Program-made: the position numbers and the translations under genes
The notes under the pieces: generated by a model
Told to the model about the DNA's origin: nothing
The model's input: only the letters and a program-made list of their open reading frames with translations
Databases searched by the model: none
Source: Pocillopora verrucosa
Lineage: Eukaryota; Cnidaria; Anthozoa; Scleractinia; Pocilloporidae
DNA length: 64,000 nt
Reading direction: 5' to 3'
Assembly: GCF_036669915.1 (NCBI RefSeq)
Contig: NC_089315.1
Span: 5,975,791-6,039,790 of the forward strand
Part shown: piece by piece, positions 34,959-48,000 of the stretch
Layout: every line of letters begins with the position of its first letter
Position numbering within the stretch: position 1 is the stretch's first letter

Positions 34959-36498
34959 CTTATGGAAAGAAAAAATATCATAATGATGATGATCATAAAA
35001 AAAAGTGAGGCAAAATCAATAATGAACAGAAACTGAGGAGATAAAATCTTATCAGTATAAGCTTGACCACTGCTATACAAGGTTATTAATTTATTTATCA
35101 ATGTTTCCCTTTTCTCTACTTGGTTTTCTTGTATAAGTTAGCAGCTTTAAAAATTAGCGATAACTAATCTTGTTAACTTTCAATCAAATCTTCAACAAAT
35201 TCCTCAAACTTGATTTTTTTGTAAGTAGTAAATAGCCCACTTTGAATGCTTATAGGACAGTACATGAGCTACACTTGTGAAATTGGACAGTGTACTTGTA
35301 GAGCAATAAGGCAGATAACAAGTCATGCCTCACTCACTGTGTACATATAGATACAAGTAAATTGTAATCCTTTTTCAGATATTCAGCTATTGACTGTTAC
35401 ATTAATTGTGTTAAGGAAATAAGTCAACTGTTATTTTTATTCATGAATATGTCAAACAGAAGAATATCTTGAATCTCACATGTTTTCATAGTTTTGATTT
35501 AGTGATAACAGCACTTTGAGTTGTCCAGTTTTGTCTAAAGTCATACTCCCAATTTGTAAATTTTGACTCTTGCATTCGAGCATCAGATATTGTTAATTTT
35601 TCGCAAAGTTACAGACTGAATTGGACCCCTCTTGGTCTTATCTCATGATCAATAATCATAAGAGAAGTAAAAAATTATGTAATTATCAATTGAAAGGATG
35701 ATTATATTTAAAATATTAAATAAGGGGTATTTTTCACTTTGTGATCAAAAATGAATTCTTCCAACCTGCGATGACACGCTTACACATGTAAATGGTACCA
35801 TCAGACACTAATCACACGGTTATCACGTGCAGAAAGTAAAAGTTTAAAGATATTTCTTTCTACTGTAACTAAAATTTAGCTAAATTGTTTGGTGTTCATG
35901 TTTTAAGACCATATTTACGCCATTTAGGGCGAATGGTTTCAGTTAAAAACCTCAAAATAAATTCAACTAAAAGATAATAACCACGGTAAAGCTTGGCACA
36001 TGAATTATTTCCACTCAATTATGCATGCACACCGAACGCAGCCTATAAAATTCAGGACGATTTATAATTACGCTATTACGGAAAAGGCGCTGTCCCAACT
36101 GAAAAGAAAAACCTTCGTAGCACAGATATATACGCTTCAAAAAATACAAAATGTTTTTTCCGGACAATTAGGCATTTGCGTCATATACATTAAATGTGCT
36201 TGACATACTGGTTCCTTTAGTCAATAGTTTGTACTAGTATTTGTCTCCACCCCCCTTGAACGACAATAGGAGATCACGTCCGCAGTTTTTCTAATTGTCA
36301 GAACCAATATCTTCTTGAAAACCACCTCTTAAAATCATTCTGCCAAGAAACGGATCTTTATGCCGTCAATACGGGGTTATAACTTCATGTTTACTTTTTA
36401 AAATCAAAATAAAAATCAAACACTCTAAAAGTTTAAGCCATGAGCAAATATCGTGCGAACCTCTCGAGCTTCCAGAATATCGGGGGTGGAATACTAAC
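34959..36498. other. first intron of NLR copy 4
   Basis: AT-rich, bounded by a GTTAGT donor (36498) and a CATAAG acceptor (34959). I see no repeat or gene in it. Confidence 0.55.
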
Positions 36499-36760
36499 CT
36501 TGGACTCCAAGAAGAAGATTTCTGAGGTCCTGTCGTCCGATGTGGAAGAGAAGTGAGGACAGGGGGTCTTTATTGTCATTGCTGAGATCACAGCAGTGAA
36601 TTAGTTCGAGAAAAAGCTACCGTGGACGCTTCACCGTCTCGAGGTGACTCGCCGGAATCGTTCCCTCGCACAAAAACTTCAAATTCTCAAAATCTTCATC
36701 CGTCAGTTCGCGACCAATGGAAAGCAGAACAGACAAAAAATTTGGGTCACCTGAATCCAT

Positions 36761-39069
36761 GAAATATAAAATAAAGATACGAGAGTATCACCCTGAAAGA
36801 GAGAAAACCCTTTGCCTTGTCACGAATATTAAGCAGGTTGTATGAGATGTCGACTAATATTCAACCTCGCTCCCAGCTTCTCTCCTCTTTGCCTTCTTTT
36901 AGAAGAGAGAGAGCCCGGGAACAAAGTAATATTCCGGATGTCACGCCCTTGTCACGCACCGTTCCCCAAATATATAACATGTTCAAACTGACAATTTTTT
37001 TTCTTTCCCTAGCTCTCCTCTTATTGGATTTGTTCCATTAAAGCGTTCTTTGTGATCAACAAAAAAATCTGCCGTGTTTAAAGGTTCGTCTCTTGGAAAG
37101 TCAAGCCTGAAAAACGAAGGAAACAAATCAAAGTTTGGATCATTCAGTCTTCTGCTTCCGTATTTTTGCCCTGTTCTACATTGTAATAACGTGGCATAAT
37201 TTGCGCGTTTCATGACCCTATTTGTAAAAAAAACATAATAAGTGAAATAGAAAACAGGAACTATTCCAGTAACCTGTATTGTTGCATTTCCTCGTCGTAG
37301 TCCTTATGACCTTAACAAAGCTTTTGAAACTTGCATCTGGAATGTATGGAAATAGTATCAATGAAGAGAGGACTTTTCCCGAGTTTACATAGCTTAATAT
37401 GTAATAGAGGGGGGAATAAGAGTGGAAGAATTTATGGGGTTGCTCAAACCGGAACGCTCTCAACTTACCCTTGATCAAACACCGGACAAACTCGCTTCTG
37501 TGTGTGATTTTGTTCGATTTCATTCCTTGTGCTACTTTTCATTTTCATATGCCTGTAGTTATAATATTTCTGGCCAACTCACTTTTAAATCCTGTAGATG
37601 CCAGAATTCAGAGCAGGCCTACCACAAATATTCTGTACAACTCCAAACCGTTCAGAAGCCCCCTGAAATAGATGACTTCGTAAACTAAGGAGAGTTAAGT
37701 TTAATGGTTGGAAAATTATAGATTAAGTTTAATCATTCAGAACTCAATGTAAATTATCTAGCTGAAAAACTTGCATTTGCTTGCACTTGGGTGCGTTTGC
37801 TTGTCAGTTTTGGTTTTGCATGCAAATCTTAAAATGAGGTGGAAAGAAAGACTGAAGGAAACGGACCAACCAATCAAATTAGTGGTATAACATTTGAAGA
37901 AAATCGTACTTTTCCATATCCAAATGTTGTTGTTGTTGGTTTTTTTTTTCTTCTTCCTCCTCTTTTTCTTCTTCTTCTTCTTCTTCTTCTTCTTTCTTCT
38001 GCGGAGAAAATTGAGGCAGTTGTTAAGGCTCGGGTCGCAAAAGTTTCCAGAATTCTCCAAACGTCTTCGTCTTCCGAAGAAGCTTTGTTAACTTTAGAAA
38101 ACGTCTTCCGGAACTTTTAAGAGTTCCCCTTTCTATTAAATTTTGTCAGTTTGATCCTATTTTTACAACCAATACCGAAACAGATCATGAATATCTGAAT
38201 GAAAAGTTCAAACAGAGGCGCATTTATCTTGTCAGAGTATGGTTGAAAGTTTAAACTTCAACATATGGGTTACCTTTTTGAAGAAAAACAAGTAGGTGCA
38301 ACATGATCATTGATACCCAAATATTCCATCCACATCCGCTCGGATTTGACCCTTGCCCTCCACGCTTGAGCCATAAATCAGACCGGAATAAAATCAGTAT
38401 ATAATTTTGACCGTCTCAATGGTGTGATGCATTTACAGCGAACGTTTAAAATTTTGGCCAGTTTACTGCCAACAGTTGAGGTATTTGTCAGATAGTAAAG
38501 ATACGAAATTTGGGGTTACATGAAGCTAAAAACGTCGATCAGCTGTAATCCTTCTCAAATTGGTGCCCAGTCTCTTCGAGAATCTGTGTTTGTTTGTTTT
38601 TAGCAAAATGGCGGACAGGTTGAAACTGTGCTAAGTTCTAAACAGGGTTATTCCATGTGATTTCTGATCGTACTCCTCTTCTAAGAAGCCTTTGTTTGGA
38701 ATTTAAATTTTACCGTACAGAAAAGTTATCTAACCTGAATTACTAGAAGCCTTTTCAGCTCAAGCAAGATTGCGGTGAAGTTGTTATGGAGAAAGCGTCT
38801 CCGTTTTGCACCGATGGTCAATTCTCTGCTTGCTAGAACATCCCTCGCATTGAAAGATAACTTACTGGTATGGTACAAACAAAAATTCTAAGCCGTTGGA
38901 GGCCTTCAGATGCTCGAAATAGCGTGATAAGTGATGCTTCAGCATGGATGACAGTACTAGTTGGACATTGTTAGTAACAGGACGTACATAGTCTTACACA
39001 ACCACTTCAAGTCAAACCAAAAAGACACTAATCGCACAAGATATGCTGCAGAATAATTAATTTCTTGAG
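36761..39069. other. spacer between NLR copy 4 and the RCC1 gene
   Basis: Contains a CTT-rich microsatellite at 37938-37998. A CAAAATGGCGGAC word (about 38604-38616) resembles a YY1-type promoter element and could mark the start region of the RCC1 gene. The 5' exon or exons of that gene must lie in the right part but could not be fixed. No other gene is supported. Confidence 0.4.
37938..37998. repeat. CTT/T-rich microsatellite
   Basis: Run of T followed by ctt/cct repeats ending in cttcttcttctttcttct. The open frames across it (Leu/Phe or Lys-rich) are composition artefacts. Confidence 0.9.
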
Positions 39070-42000
39070 GATGAGATAAAAACAGAAGAAGAAACGGAGG
39101 AATCGAGTTCTAATGAAGAGGAACTTCCTTACGAAATAATTGACCGGCCCCAGTCAAAGTTGTGCACCTTTGATGGTGGGCTACTCATAGTGTGGGGCTG
39201 CGGAGAATTCGGTCAGCATGGCCATGGATATTGTGAAGATGTGCCCATTACTGATGCCTTAGTTAGTCCCTTGTGGCTGGGAAAAGACAGAGTGGTGGTT
39301 GAAGTGGCCTGTGGATCAAGTCACACTTTGGTTCTTACTGGTTAGTGACTTTATGAGTGATTAAATATCATAAATTTATCATTACTAATTGCTTGTTAAT
39401 AAATAATAATCTGCCCTGTTGGGACCTTTTTGATAGCCCATGTATTTAACTGATGTGAATTAATTATAATTGTCTCCCTTTTGTTAAACACTCTCCATAT
39501 GTGATGTCAATGGTATTCATTAGCCATCTAAGATGGTAAAAGTTTTGGCTATCATCCTAAATTTTTTGCTTAAATCTTGACGGCATGAGTTACATTTTAT
39601 TCATATTTGAAGAATATTCATGCATCATTAAATTATTTTTTGTCCTACTACATCTATTAACAAAGAAAACGCTGTCCGCACACTGTAACTAAGTGTGATT
39701 CACATCTTGCATCTTGCTCACTTATCTGGTTTGCCTGCAAAGCCTTCTATTCCATTTTTTTTTTCTAAATTGAAGAGGCTTGGGTGGAGTGAGACTCTTA
39801 TGAGAGCATAGGGCAGTAGTATGCAAAAACAAAAAACATTAACTTGAAAACACCGCTAAACAGGCTAATGATTTGCTGACGATTTGGTTTGAATAACTCA
39901 TAGATGATAACAAGATCTACAGTTGGGGGAACAGTAACAGTGGCCAGTTAGGAGTAGGTAGCACTGAAACCAGTCCACATCCCCGCCTAGTGCACTTGGG
40001 GGTGTCATCAGGCACTAAGCTGACGGAGATCTCTTGTGGTACAAGACACAGCTTTGTATGGACACAAGATGGAGACTGCTTCAGCTTTGGCAATAATTAT
40101 AGTGGGCAGTTGGGATATGATTTCAGGAAACCTGATTTCAAAGAAAACCAGGTGAGGTTTTATGTCAGGTTGTATCATTCTATCTATTGCAAGATAGTCT
40201 GACACATTTTATGAACTGAGTTAATTATAAAAATTAACTGCAGTAAAGAGTTCTAATACTCAAGTTCAGAGCATTTGCCATTTGTTAGAGCAAACCATTC
40301 ACCCTAGTGAAATGCAGAGCAATGGATTAACAGGTACATGTAGCTAGAACTTTTTTCCTTGAGTGAGGATTATAACTTTGCCCTAATTTTTGAAAGCATT
40401 TAACCACTACAATTTCTGAGTCAATAGTCTAAAAGTAGTTGTTCTCATTATTCATATAAGAGCATAACTTTAAACACAGCTTTCCTTTAATCTGTGTACC
40501 AATATTTAATTTTTTTTGTAGCTCCTACCAGTTTTTGTGGATACTCTTTTACAACGCTCTGTGTCTCAAGTTGCTTGTGGAGCTCGTCATTCTGTATTTT
40601 TGTTTACTAATGGGCAAGTGGCTGCTGTTGGTGTAAACAACAGAGGGCAGATCGGTTGTGGTGATACAGTAGATGTGATCTGTCCTAAGACTGTGCCTGA
40701 CTTACCACCAATTTCTGTAATTGCTTGTGGCAACAGTCATAGTATAGCTGCAGATGGTATGTAACTCAATGTCAAAAGACTTATTAAAAAAATTCTAGAT
40801 ATTAAATGGATATTTAAGTGAACCACATTTTATGGCCCAGTTTTTCAAAAGGTGGACCCTGGTGAAAAACCTCACAGGATCTTTGAGGATCTTCAAGGAT
40901 TGACAAAGACCTGCCAAAGATCCTTAAGGACAAGGATCTTTAAAAGATCTTTAAAGGATCTGTAAAAGATCCTCAAAGATCTTTGTAAGCAAAAACGTTT
41001 GTTAAGATCCTCAAGGATTTGATAAAGATCCTCAAAGGATATTACAAAGATCCTCATAAGGATCCTCACAAAGTTCTTTTCAAGGATCTTTCAAGATCCT
41101 CAAGGATTTAGCAAGGATCTTTCAAAGACCCTCAAAAGATCCTTTCAAGGATCCTTTCAAGATCTTTGTAAGGATCCTTAAGGATTTAATCAGGATCTTG
41201 CAAGGATCCTAGTCAAGATCTTTGCAGGATCTTTTTGAGGATCTTTCAAGATCCTCAAGGATTTAATGAGGATCTTTTAAAGACCTTCCAAAGATCCTTT
41301 CAAGGATCCTATTAAGATCTTTGCAAGGATCCTTAAGGATTTGATCAGGATCTTACAAGGATCCTACTCAAGATCTTTGCAAGATCTTTTCAAGGATCCT
41401 TCAAGATCCTCAAGGATTTAATGAGGATCTTTTAAAGACCTACAAAAGATCCTTTCAAGGATCCTGTAAAGATCTTTGCCAGGATCCTTAGGAATTTGAT
41501 CAGGATCTTACAAGGATCCTTAAGTCAAGATCTTTGCAGGATCTTTTCAAGGATCCTTCAGGATCCTCAAGGATTTAATGAGGATCTTTTAAAGACCTTC
41601 AAAAGAACCTTTCAGGGATCCTGCTAAAATCATCATCTTTGCTAAGATCCTTAAGAATTTGATTAGGAGTTACAAGGATCCTAGTCAAGATCTTTGCATG
41701 ATCTGTTCTACAATCCTTTAAGATCCTCAAGGAATTGAAAAGGATCTTCCAAATATCTTTAAAAGATTCATTTCATGATTTTGTACAGCTCTTTGTAAGG
41801 ATCCTTTTTGAATTTGATGTGGATCTCAAAGGCAACTTTGTCAAGATCTCTACCACATCTCTGCATTATGACTTAGGTTCCTTTGAAATCCTCAAGTAAT
41901 TTCAAACATAACAAAATTGTAAATTGAGGGCTCACTGTTTTATAATTTAAACACAACAAGGAATTTTCGCAGAAAATTATTGTGCAGTGAGTGTAATGAA

Positions 42001-45000
42001 GGTTACCGCATAGCAACGCCATGCTCGAGGCTTTCGGGAAACTTTGTGACTACTTACATGACAACAAATAGGGTTTTGCATTATGGGATAGGAATTTATA
42101 CGCGCCGAGATTTTTAACGGTCGCATAAAAACATAAGAAGCTCGTTTTTACGGCAAATATCATCGACAATGGTCGGAACTAAAGGGAAAATGTACACAGA
42201 AATAAAGGTAAAGGAAAGGCGTTTTCTGGAGTTCAGAAACAAGCGAAAAGAGAGACAGAAACAACCGAAATCGTCAATCAAACTCCAAGCAGGTCTCGCG
42301 ATTGCTCTGACTGTGAGGCTGAATAAAAAGAATTCATTGGTACTTCTGGAAAGAAAATGAAGATACCATCCTCGCCTAATGATTCTTACTCTGAGCTCTT
42401 GGAGAGTGAGGATGCAAATGATGTGTTACAGGGACAAGGATACAGGCTTATCGATCTAGAGAGATTCTCCTCGACGCTCACTGAAGGACATGTTTCTGAA
42501 GAAGGTGTGAATTTACTTGGTTCTGTGTAACCAACTTAAAAAGCTCTTTTAGAGGTTGTCATATGAATTCCCGAAAACCCTTATTTTGTACCTCAGGATG
42601 TATTAGTTCAATTAATCTGAAGTTTTCAGGGCTGTATCCTCTTACTGAGTTGAGTTGGATAAGCTGACAGTTTCTCTATAAGCTGAATTTTAAGTAAGAT
42701 ATTGTGGAATAACTCACAATAATAATTGTAAATCTCGGTGAACTTTGAACGGGCATTGTGCCCATAATATAAACGACTCCAAAAGTTCCTCAGCTCATCC
42801 AAAAGAACGACCCTAGTACTTTGTTTTGACACTAAAAACACTTGATTTCATGCAATCTTTGTGCAGTTATCTTTTCTCAAGTTTACCTAGGTTTTTCACA
42901 CCATGTGGTGGACAAATTGATCTGATGTCAAACAACAAATTAGTTTAGGGCAACATATTAGTTATATTCAGTATGTGTGATTCCTAAGCTTTCCTTTGGT
43001 ATATAGGTTAATATGGTTCAGAAATATAGTCATTGAAGTACTCTTGTTTGCCTTTTTTTCATGTTTACCCCCTCTGTAAGAGTAGTCTGAGTCTGGTCAT
43101 AGTCTAGTCCTAGACAAGTTTAACACATATCTTTTGGTCTTCTTATCTTTGAGCTGGACTGTTGCCAGATTTTTTGGAAAATGAAAATCTTAGTACTAAC
43201 CTAAAGTCTGAACAGAAATAGTGTAGAAGTAGTCCTACTAGAAGAGGATGGGTAATTCTCGTTTAGCAATAAAAAAAAGTTTTATCTTCATTTTTTTATG
43301 TTTGGTTCAATTTTTCTTTTTAACTTAGTATGAGGATTTAAGTATGCTTATTTTCTTGTCAAAATTTCGAAGGTTCTATAACATTCTTGCTAAGATCTTC
43401 AACGATCTTCCATTTCCTTGCCAGGATCTTCATTAGGTTCACTGACATTCTTGTCAAGATCTTTAAGGATCTTCAAATCTCTTGCAAAGATCTTTAATTT
43501 GGCTGTCAAAATCTTCAAGGATCTTTCTTTTTTATGCCAAGATCTTCAAAGATCTTTCAATTTATTGCCAAGATCTTTAAGGGTCTTTTATTTTCTTTCC
43601 AAGATCTTTAAGGATCTTCAAAATTTTCAAAAAGATCCTTGAAGATCTTGTCAAGAAAATGAGAGATCCTCAAAGATCTTAACAAGAATTTGGAAGATCC
43701 TCAAAGAATTTTCAAAGATCTTTAAAGGATCTTCAAAGTTCATGTAAAGATCTTCAAGGATCTTGACAGGAAAATGAAAGATCCTTAAAGATCTTGTCAA
43801 GAAAGTCAAAGATCCTCAAAGATCTTGGCAAGAAAATCAAAGATCCTTGAAGATCTTGGCAAGAAAATGAAAGATCCTTGAGGATCTTGGCAAGAAAATC
43901 AAAGATCCTTGAAGATCTTGGCAAGAAAATGAAAGATCCTTGAGGATCTTGGCAAGAAAATCAAAGATCCTTGAAGATCTTGGCGAGAAAATGAAAGATC
44001 CTTGAAGATCTTGACAAGAAAATGAAGGATCCTTGAAGATCTTAACAAGAATTTTGAAGATCCTCATGAAGATCCTCAAGAGGATCCTCAAAGGTCCTCA
44101 TGAAGATCTTGTAAGATCCTTAAAGATCCTTAAAAGATTTTCACCAGGGGATAGCTCTTTATCGAGCCAATGTATCACTCTCCAGCAGATAAGTGTTAAA
44201 AAATGGTTTTGCACTGTAAACCACCTAGAGATTTTATCCAGTGGAAACTATTGTCCAGCCTTCAAACAACCAGAGCCAGATGATTAATGGAATCAAAATT
44301 GTGGAATTTGTTTAAGTTGGTGAATTGTTAGAAGTGGTGTCTTTAACTTCAGGCTACTGGTGTCAATTTCACTAGCTGAGGGAAGAGAAAATTGTAGCCA
44401 AATTTTGCTTGGTGTTTACCCGATTGAAAATAAAAAGAAAAACAACAACAGAGATGAGTTGTTGGTTCTCACAGTCTCATTTATTAAAAAAAATCCTTTA
44501 CACTGAATTAAAGGAGACTGATTTTATTAAATTACAGCTAGACTGTCAACTTAGCAACAGACTCATCCCTGTGTTACAAGCTCCATCCCAATTATCCTGT
44601 TACAAGCTCACGATTTGTACCATGTTGGTGTCGTTTCTTTGATGGCCATTCATTACAAGGAAATGAAAATAACTAAGAAAAAAGTATTATCATTGCTTCC
44701 TGGTTTGGCATTAATTATCAGCTTCATATCTTTCACTTCGATTCAACGTTGTGTTAGAAAATTGTTGAAGTATAAGTAGCATGTTGTCTGGTGCTTGGCC
44801 CCCATTAAGTAGTGTGCTTGTTTGAGATTATTTGAAAAAGTCACATACTGGTGTAGATTACTGAAATTCTCCCAGGGAATCAGAAATTTTATTCAGCCTC
44901 TTCTTATTAATTTTATTAATTTGCATCTTTCATTTATTGGCATTAAATTTTTATAGTATGTCTGTGATTATTGGATAATGGATAATTGGGATGGATCATT

Positions 45001-48000
45001 GGATAATGCAATTCAAGATTTTTCATTGGCTTAGCCATCATGGGTTATGAGATTATACTATGTGTGCCCATGCAGACAAGTTTAACAGGAAATATTTTTG
45101 TACATTGTAACATTCAGTTTGTTCTTACTAAAAAAAGTTGAGAAGATTTATCTATATTTTGGGGACTTTTTAAGCCTTTAGCCCCTAAGAGTTACCAGCA
45201 TCTAAATTCTCCTCACCATATTACCCCTGAATCAAACATGAGAGTCATGAGAATAAAGTGGATGATCACCAACAAAAGCAGCTCTTGATTGTTAAACAAA
45301 TTCTCCTTGTCAGCCTCTTTGGGAATGTATGGAGAACAGTATGGAGAATATGCATACTGATTTAGTGTGGTAAAGGGTTAATAAAACAGTTATTTTACTA
45401 GTGCTTGATATAAATATGAGATGATTATGACCAACTCAGCCCTGTTGTCTGCCTTGGCTATCTACCATCCCATATCCAACTTGCGCCCTCATGGAATAAT
45501 TGTTAAATAGTCGATAATTATGATGCTGGAAATAACAATTTTTTTCCCTGCATTTGTTAATCTCTCAGTTCATGGTAGTGTTCATGTTTGGGGATACAGC
45601 AAAGCATGTGGTGCCAAAACAGATGTCTTGTCCCCTGTGCATGTGTTTTCAAGCAGTGAATCAAATGGAATCCAGGATTTAGCTGGTGGTGACTCTCATT
45701 CAATGATCCTTACTTCAGATGGCATTCTTTACTCCTGGGGTAATAACTTTGAGGTGAGAAAAACAAGGAGATACTTTTGTAAGGGATTACTCATTTAAAA
45801 CATCATTCCCTTGTATATTCAAGACTAAGTGACCATCTATTGTGGACTCATCTTTAAAAGACAGAAAGGAAAAGGATCCAGATAAAGCAGATTTTATACA
45901 GATGTGAGACACAGTAGTTGTGCACTGGACTCTGGGTTAAGAGGTCCAGTATCAAGACCTGGCCTGGTCAGTGTGTTGTGACCTTGGGCAAAATACTTCA
46001 CTTTCATAGTACCTCTCACCCAAGCATATGCATGAGTACTGGAAAATTTTTAGGGGAGCCTGATGAAATACTGGGGTAACTTTTTTGATGGAATGGCATC
46101 CCATTCAGAATGGAGTAGCTATACTCTTAGTTGCCACATGCTATGGAAACCGGTATAAGTTCTAGCTGTCAGGGCAAGTGGCTCAAGTACAGACTTTTCA
46201 CTTTTACTATACAGATTTTGGCTTCCCAACAATAGGTGTTACCCTCGTCTGAAGTGTTTACACTCCTACACTGTTTTAACAATTGTGGGAGTGCATTGAA
46301 ATACACGAGTTAGCAAGATGATGAATTTTGGAGTTCTCAATTTCAGGGTCAACTGGGACATGGAAAGTCTGTGAAGTTTCTCAGCAATCCAACAAAGTTG
46401 AGCTCCAGTTTACTTCCTGGAATGGTGATTAGTGTTTCTATTGGCGAGAACACTTCAGCTGCTGTTACAGGTAAGAACGGATGGTATTACTTCTTTCACT
46501 TATGTGAATGCTGTTCTCTCCTGTTAATTTTTTATGTGCATTGCCATTATGTCACCCAAAAAAAAAAAAGACGTATACCAGGTAAGGAAAAGCTCTGAGA
46601 ATAGTCTCATTGGAAACAACTAAAGGAACTTATTTCGAGAGAAACGAAAATCCTCCCAAAATAAACTGTGTAAAAACACATCATGCAAGAAAATAGATGC
46701 GTCTTTTTGGAATCGAAATTAAAGAGAAGCGTAAGGTCTTGGAGAGAAAAACAAGTTACACCTTGGGGAGAGAGATTCATTAACCCTTCAACTCCTAAGA
46801 TCTGATTGTTAATTCTCCCCTCTAACTGGCACACAATTGCTTGTAAATAAGTTATGAGAAGTTGGTGTTAGATCAAGATAACAACTTCTTCCTGATAAGT
46901 TTGAGTATTCTCATTACCTGGTGGCTGGATAATGTACGGATATTATAGGGGGAAATTACAATTTTATCACTTCTGGGAGTTAAAGGGTTAAGACTGTCTT
47001 TGACTTATCATGTAAAATTAACGAAGAAATCATGGTGTGCGTTTCTTTGCAGATGATGGTAAATTGTACCTGTGGGGCAAAAACGCCAGCCAGATTATCC
47101 GTATGGACTAAAGCAGCAGATTTTTCCAGTTTGAACCGTTTCATGTATCTCTGGGAACGTGGAAAGCTTTAAAGGTCTGATTAAGTTTGTAATTATGAGT
47201 ATATACGTACCTTTGTTCATAAGCTATAGACTCACTTGCTTAACCCTTTACAACCTAACATCAGTTTACATATTCTCCATACTGTAATGTATACATTTCC
47301 GAAGGTTCTGACAAGGAGAATTTGTTCAACAATCAAGAGCTTCTTTAGTTGGTGATCATCTCCTTTATTCTCATGATTTAGTGTGTGATTGCAAGGTGAT
47401 ATTGTAAGGAGAAATGAGATCCTAGTCCGTCTTAGGGTTCGAAGGGTTAATGCGCTTTGTGGTGGGATTTAGAAAGAATAGAGAAACAGACAGCTTGCCT
47501 TAAGGCTTATTTTTGACGGTTGAATTTATCCTCTTGAATCTTTGGACGTAATTCGTCCCGGTTAGATGGTAACCCTTAAATGAGAATTTGCTAGGGTGGG
47601 AAGGGAGTAGATAAAACGGGAACAGGGATGGAGAAAGAAGGAGAACGCTTTAGGCCGTGTTATAAGTGCGCTGGATTTTTTTGTTTCAATGGTCCTCCAT
47701 TTCCCGATGTGTTCGCCTATCTTCTTTTCTCGTACCATGGGATTGTTTTTCCCTCTTTACTTGATAACGTTAGGAAGAAATATTAGGAAACCTCGAAAAC
47801 TGACCATCACTTCATTCCTCTTGCTTTGAAGGTTTCCTGTGGTTCTTGGCATGTGGCGTGTATAGTTTGCCCCAATCAGAATAGCAACAAGGTGGTTGCT
47901 GAAATTCCCGAGGAAATACCTGGAGTAGAAACAATTGCTGTCCAGAATGAAGCTGAGGATAGCGTTGATAATGGCTTACTCGTTTTAAAGCGTAAGCAAG

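Larger units (their letters stand above)
31609..36760 (-). pseudogene. divergent DED - NB-ARC - TPR NLR, copy 4 (stop and frameshift)
   Basis: Exons are 36760-36499 (DED), 34958-33343 (NB-ARC plus first TPR), 32416-32166 (TPR) and 31830-31609 (TPR, stop), with phases 1, 1 and 0. The DED contains LTDEDFENLKFLCEG and the canonical RQDL near its end, but codon 48 is TAG (36619-36617). The NB-ARC exon has Walker A GPPGFGKS, Walker B SVIILDN, sensor ILITSR, GLPL-like CGGVPLVL and an MHD-like VHNII. Its frame breaks at 34761-34762, just after VGHELQ, where one base is missing; the other frame continues QGKTNVYYVSLRS. NB-ARC and the first TPR are fused in one exon, unlike copies 1-3. Apart from the two lesions everything is well preserved, so recent loss or assembly error should both be considered. 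Confidence 0.75.
40834..44276. mobile_element. 3.4-kb TIR element in the RCC1 intron, filled with GATC-rich arrays
   Basis: The left end tggcccagtttttcaaaagg at 40833 and the right end, reverse complement tggctctggttgtttgaagg ending at 44277, are imperfect inverted repeats. Just inside, both ends have a second inverted match (ccctggtgaaaa at about 40857, and its complement at about 44143-44155). Between them are a 155-bp array, a unique core and an inverted 31-bp array. No clear target duplication was seen. Confidence 0.55.

Noticed and set aside
37758-38120. ORFs on both strands over the CTT tract
   Set aside because: Low-complexity Lys/Asn and Leu/Phe readings of a microsatellite.
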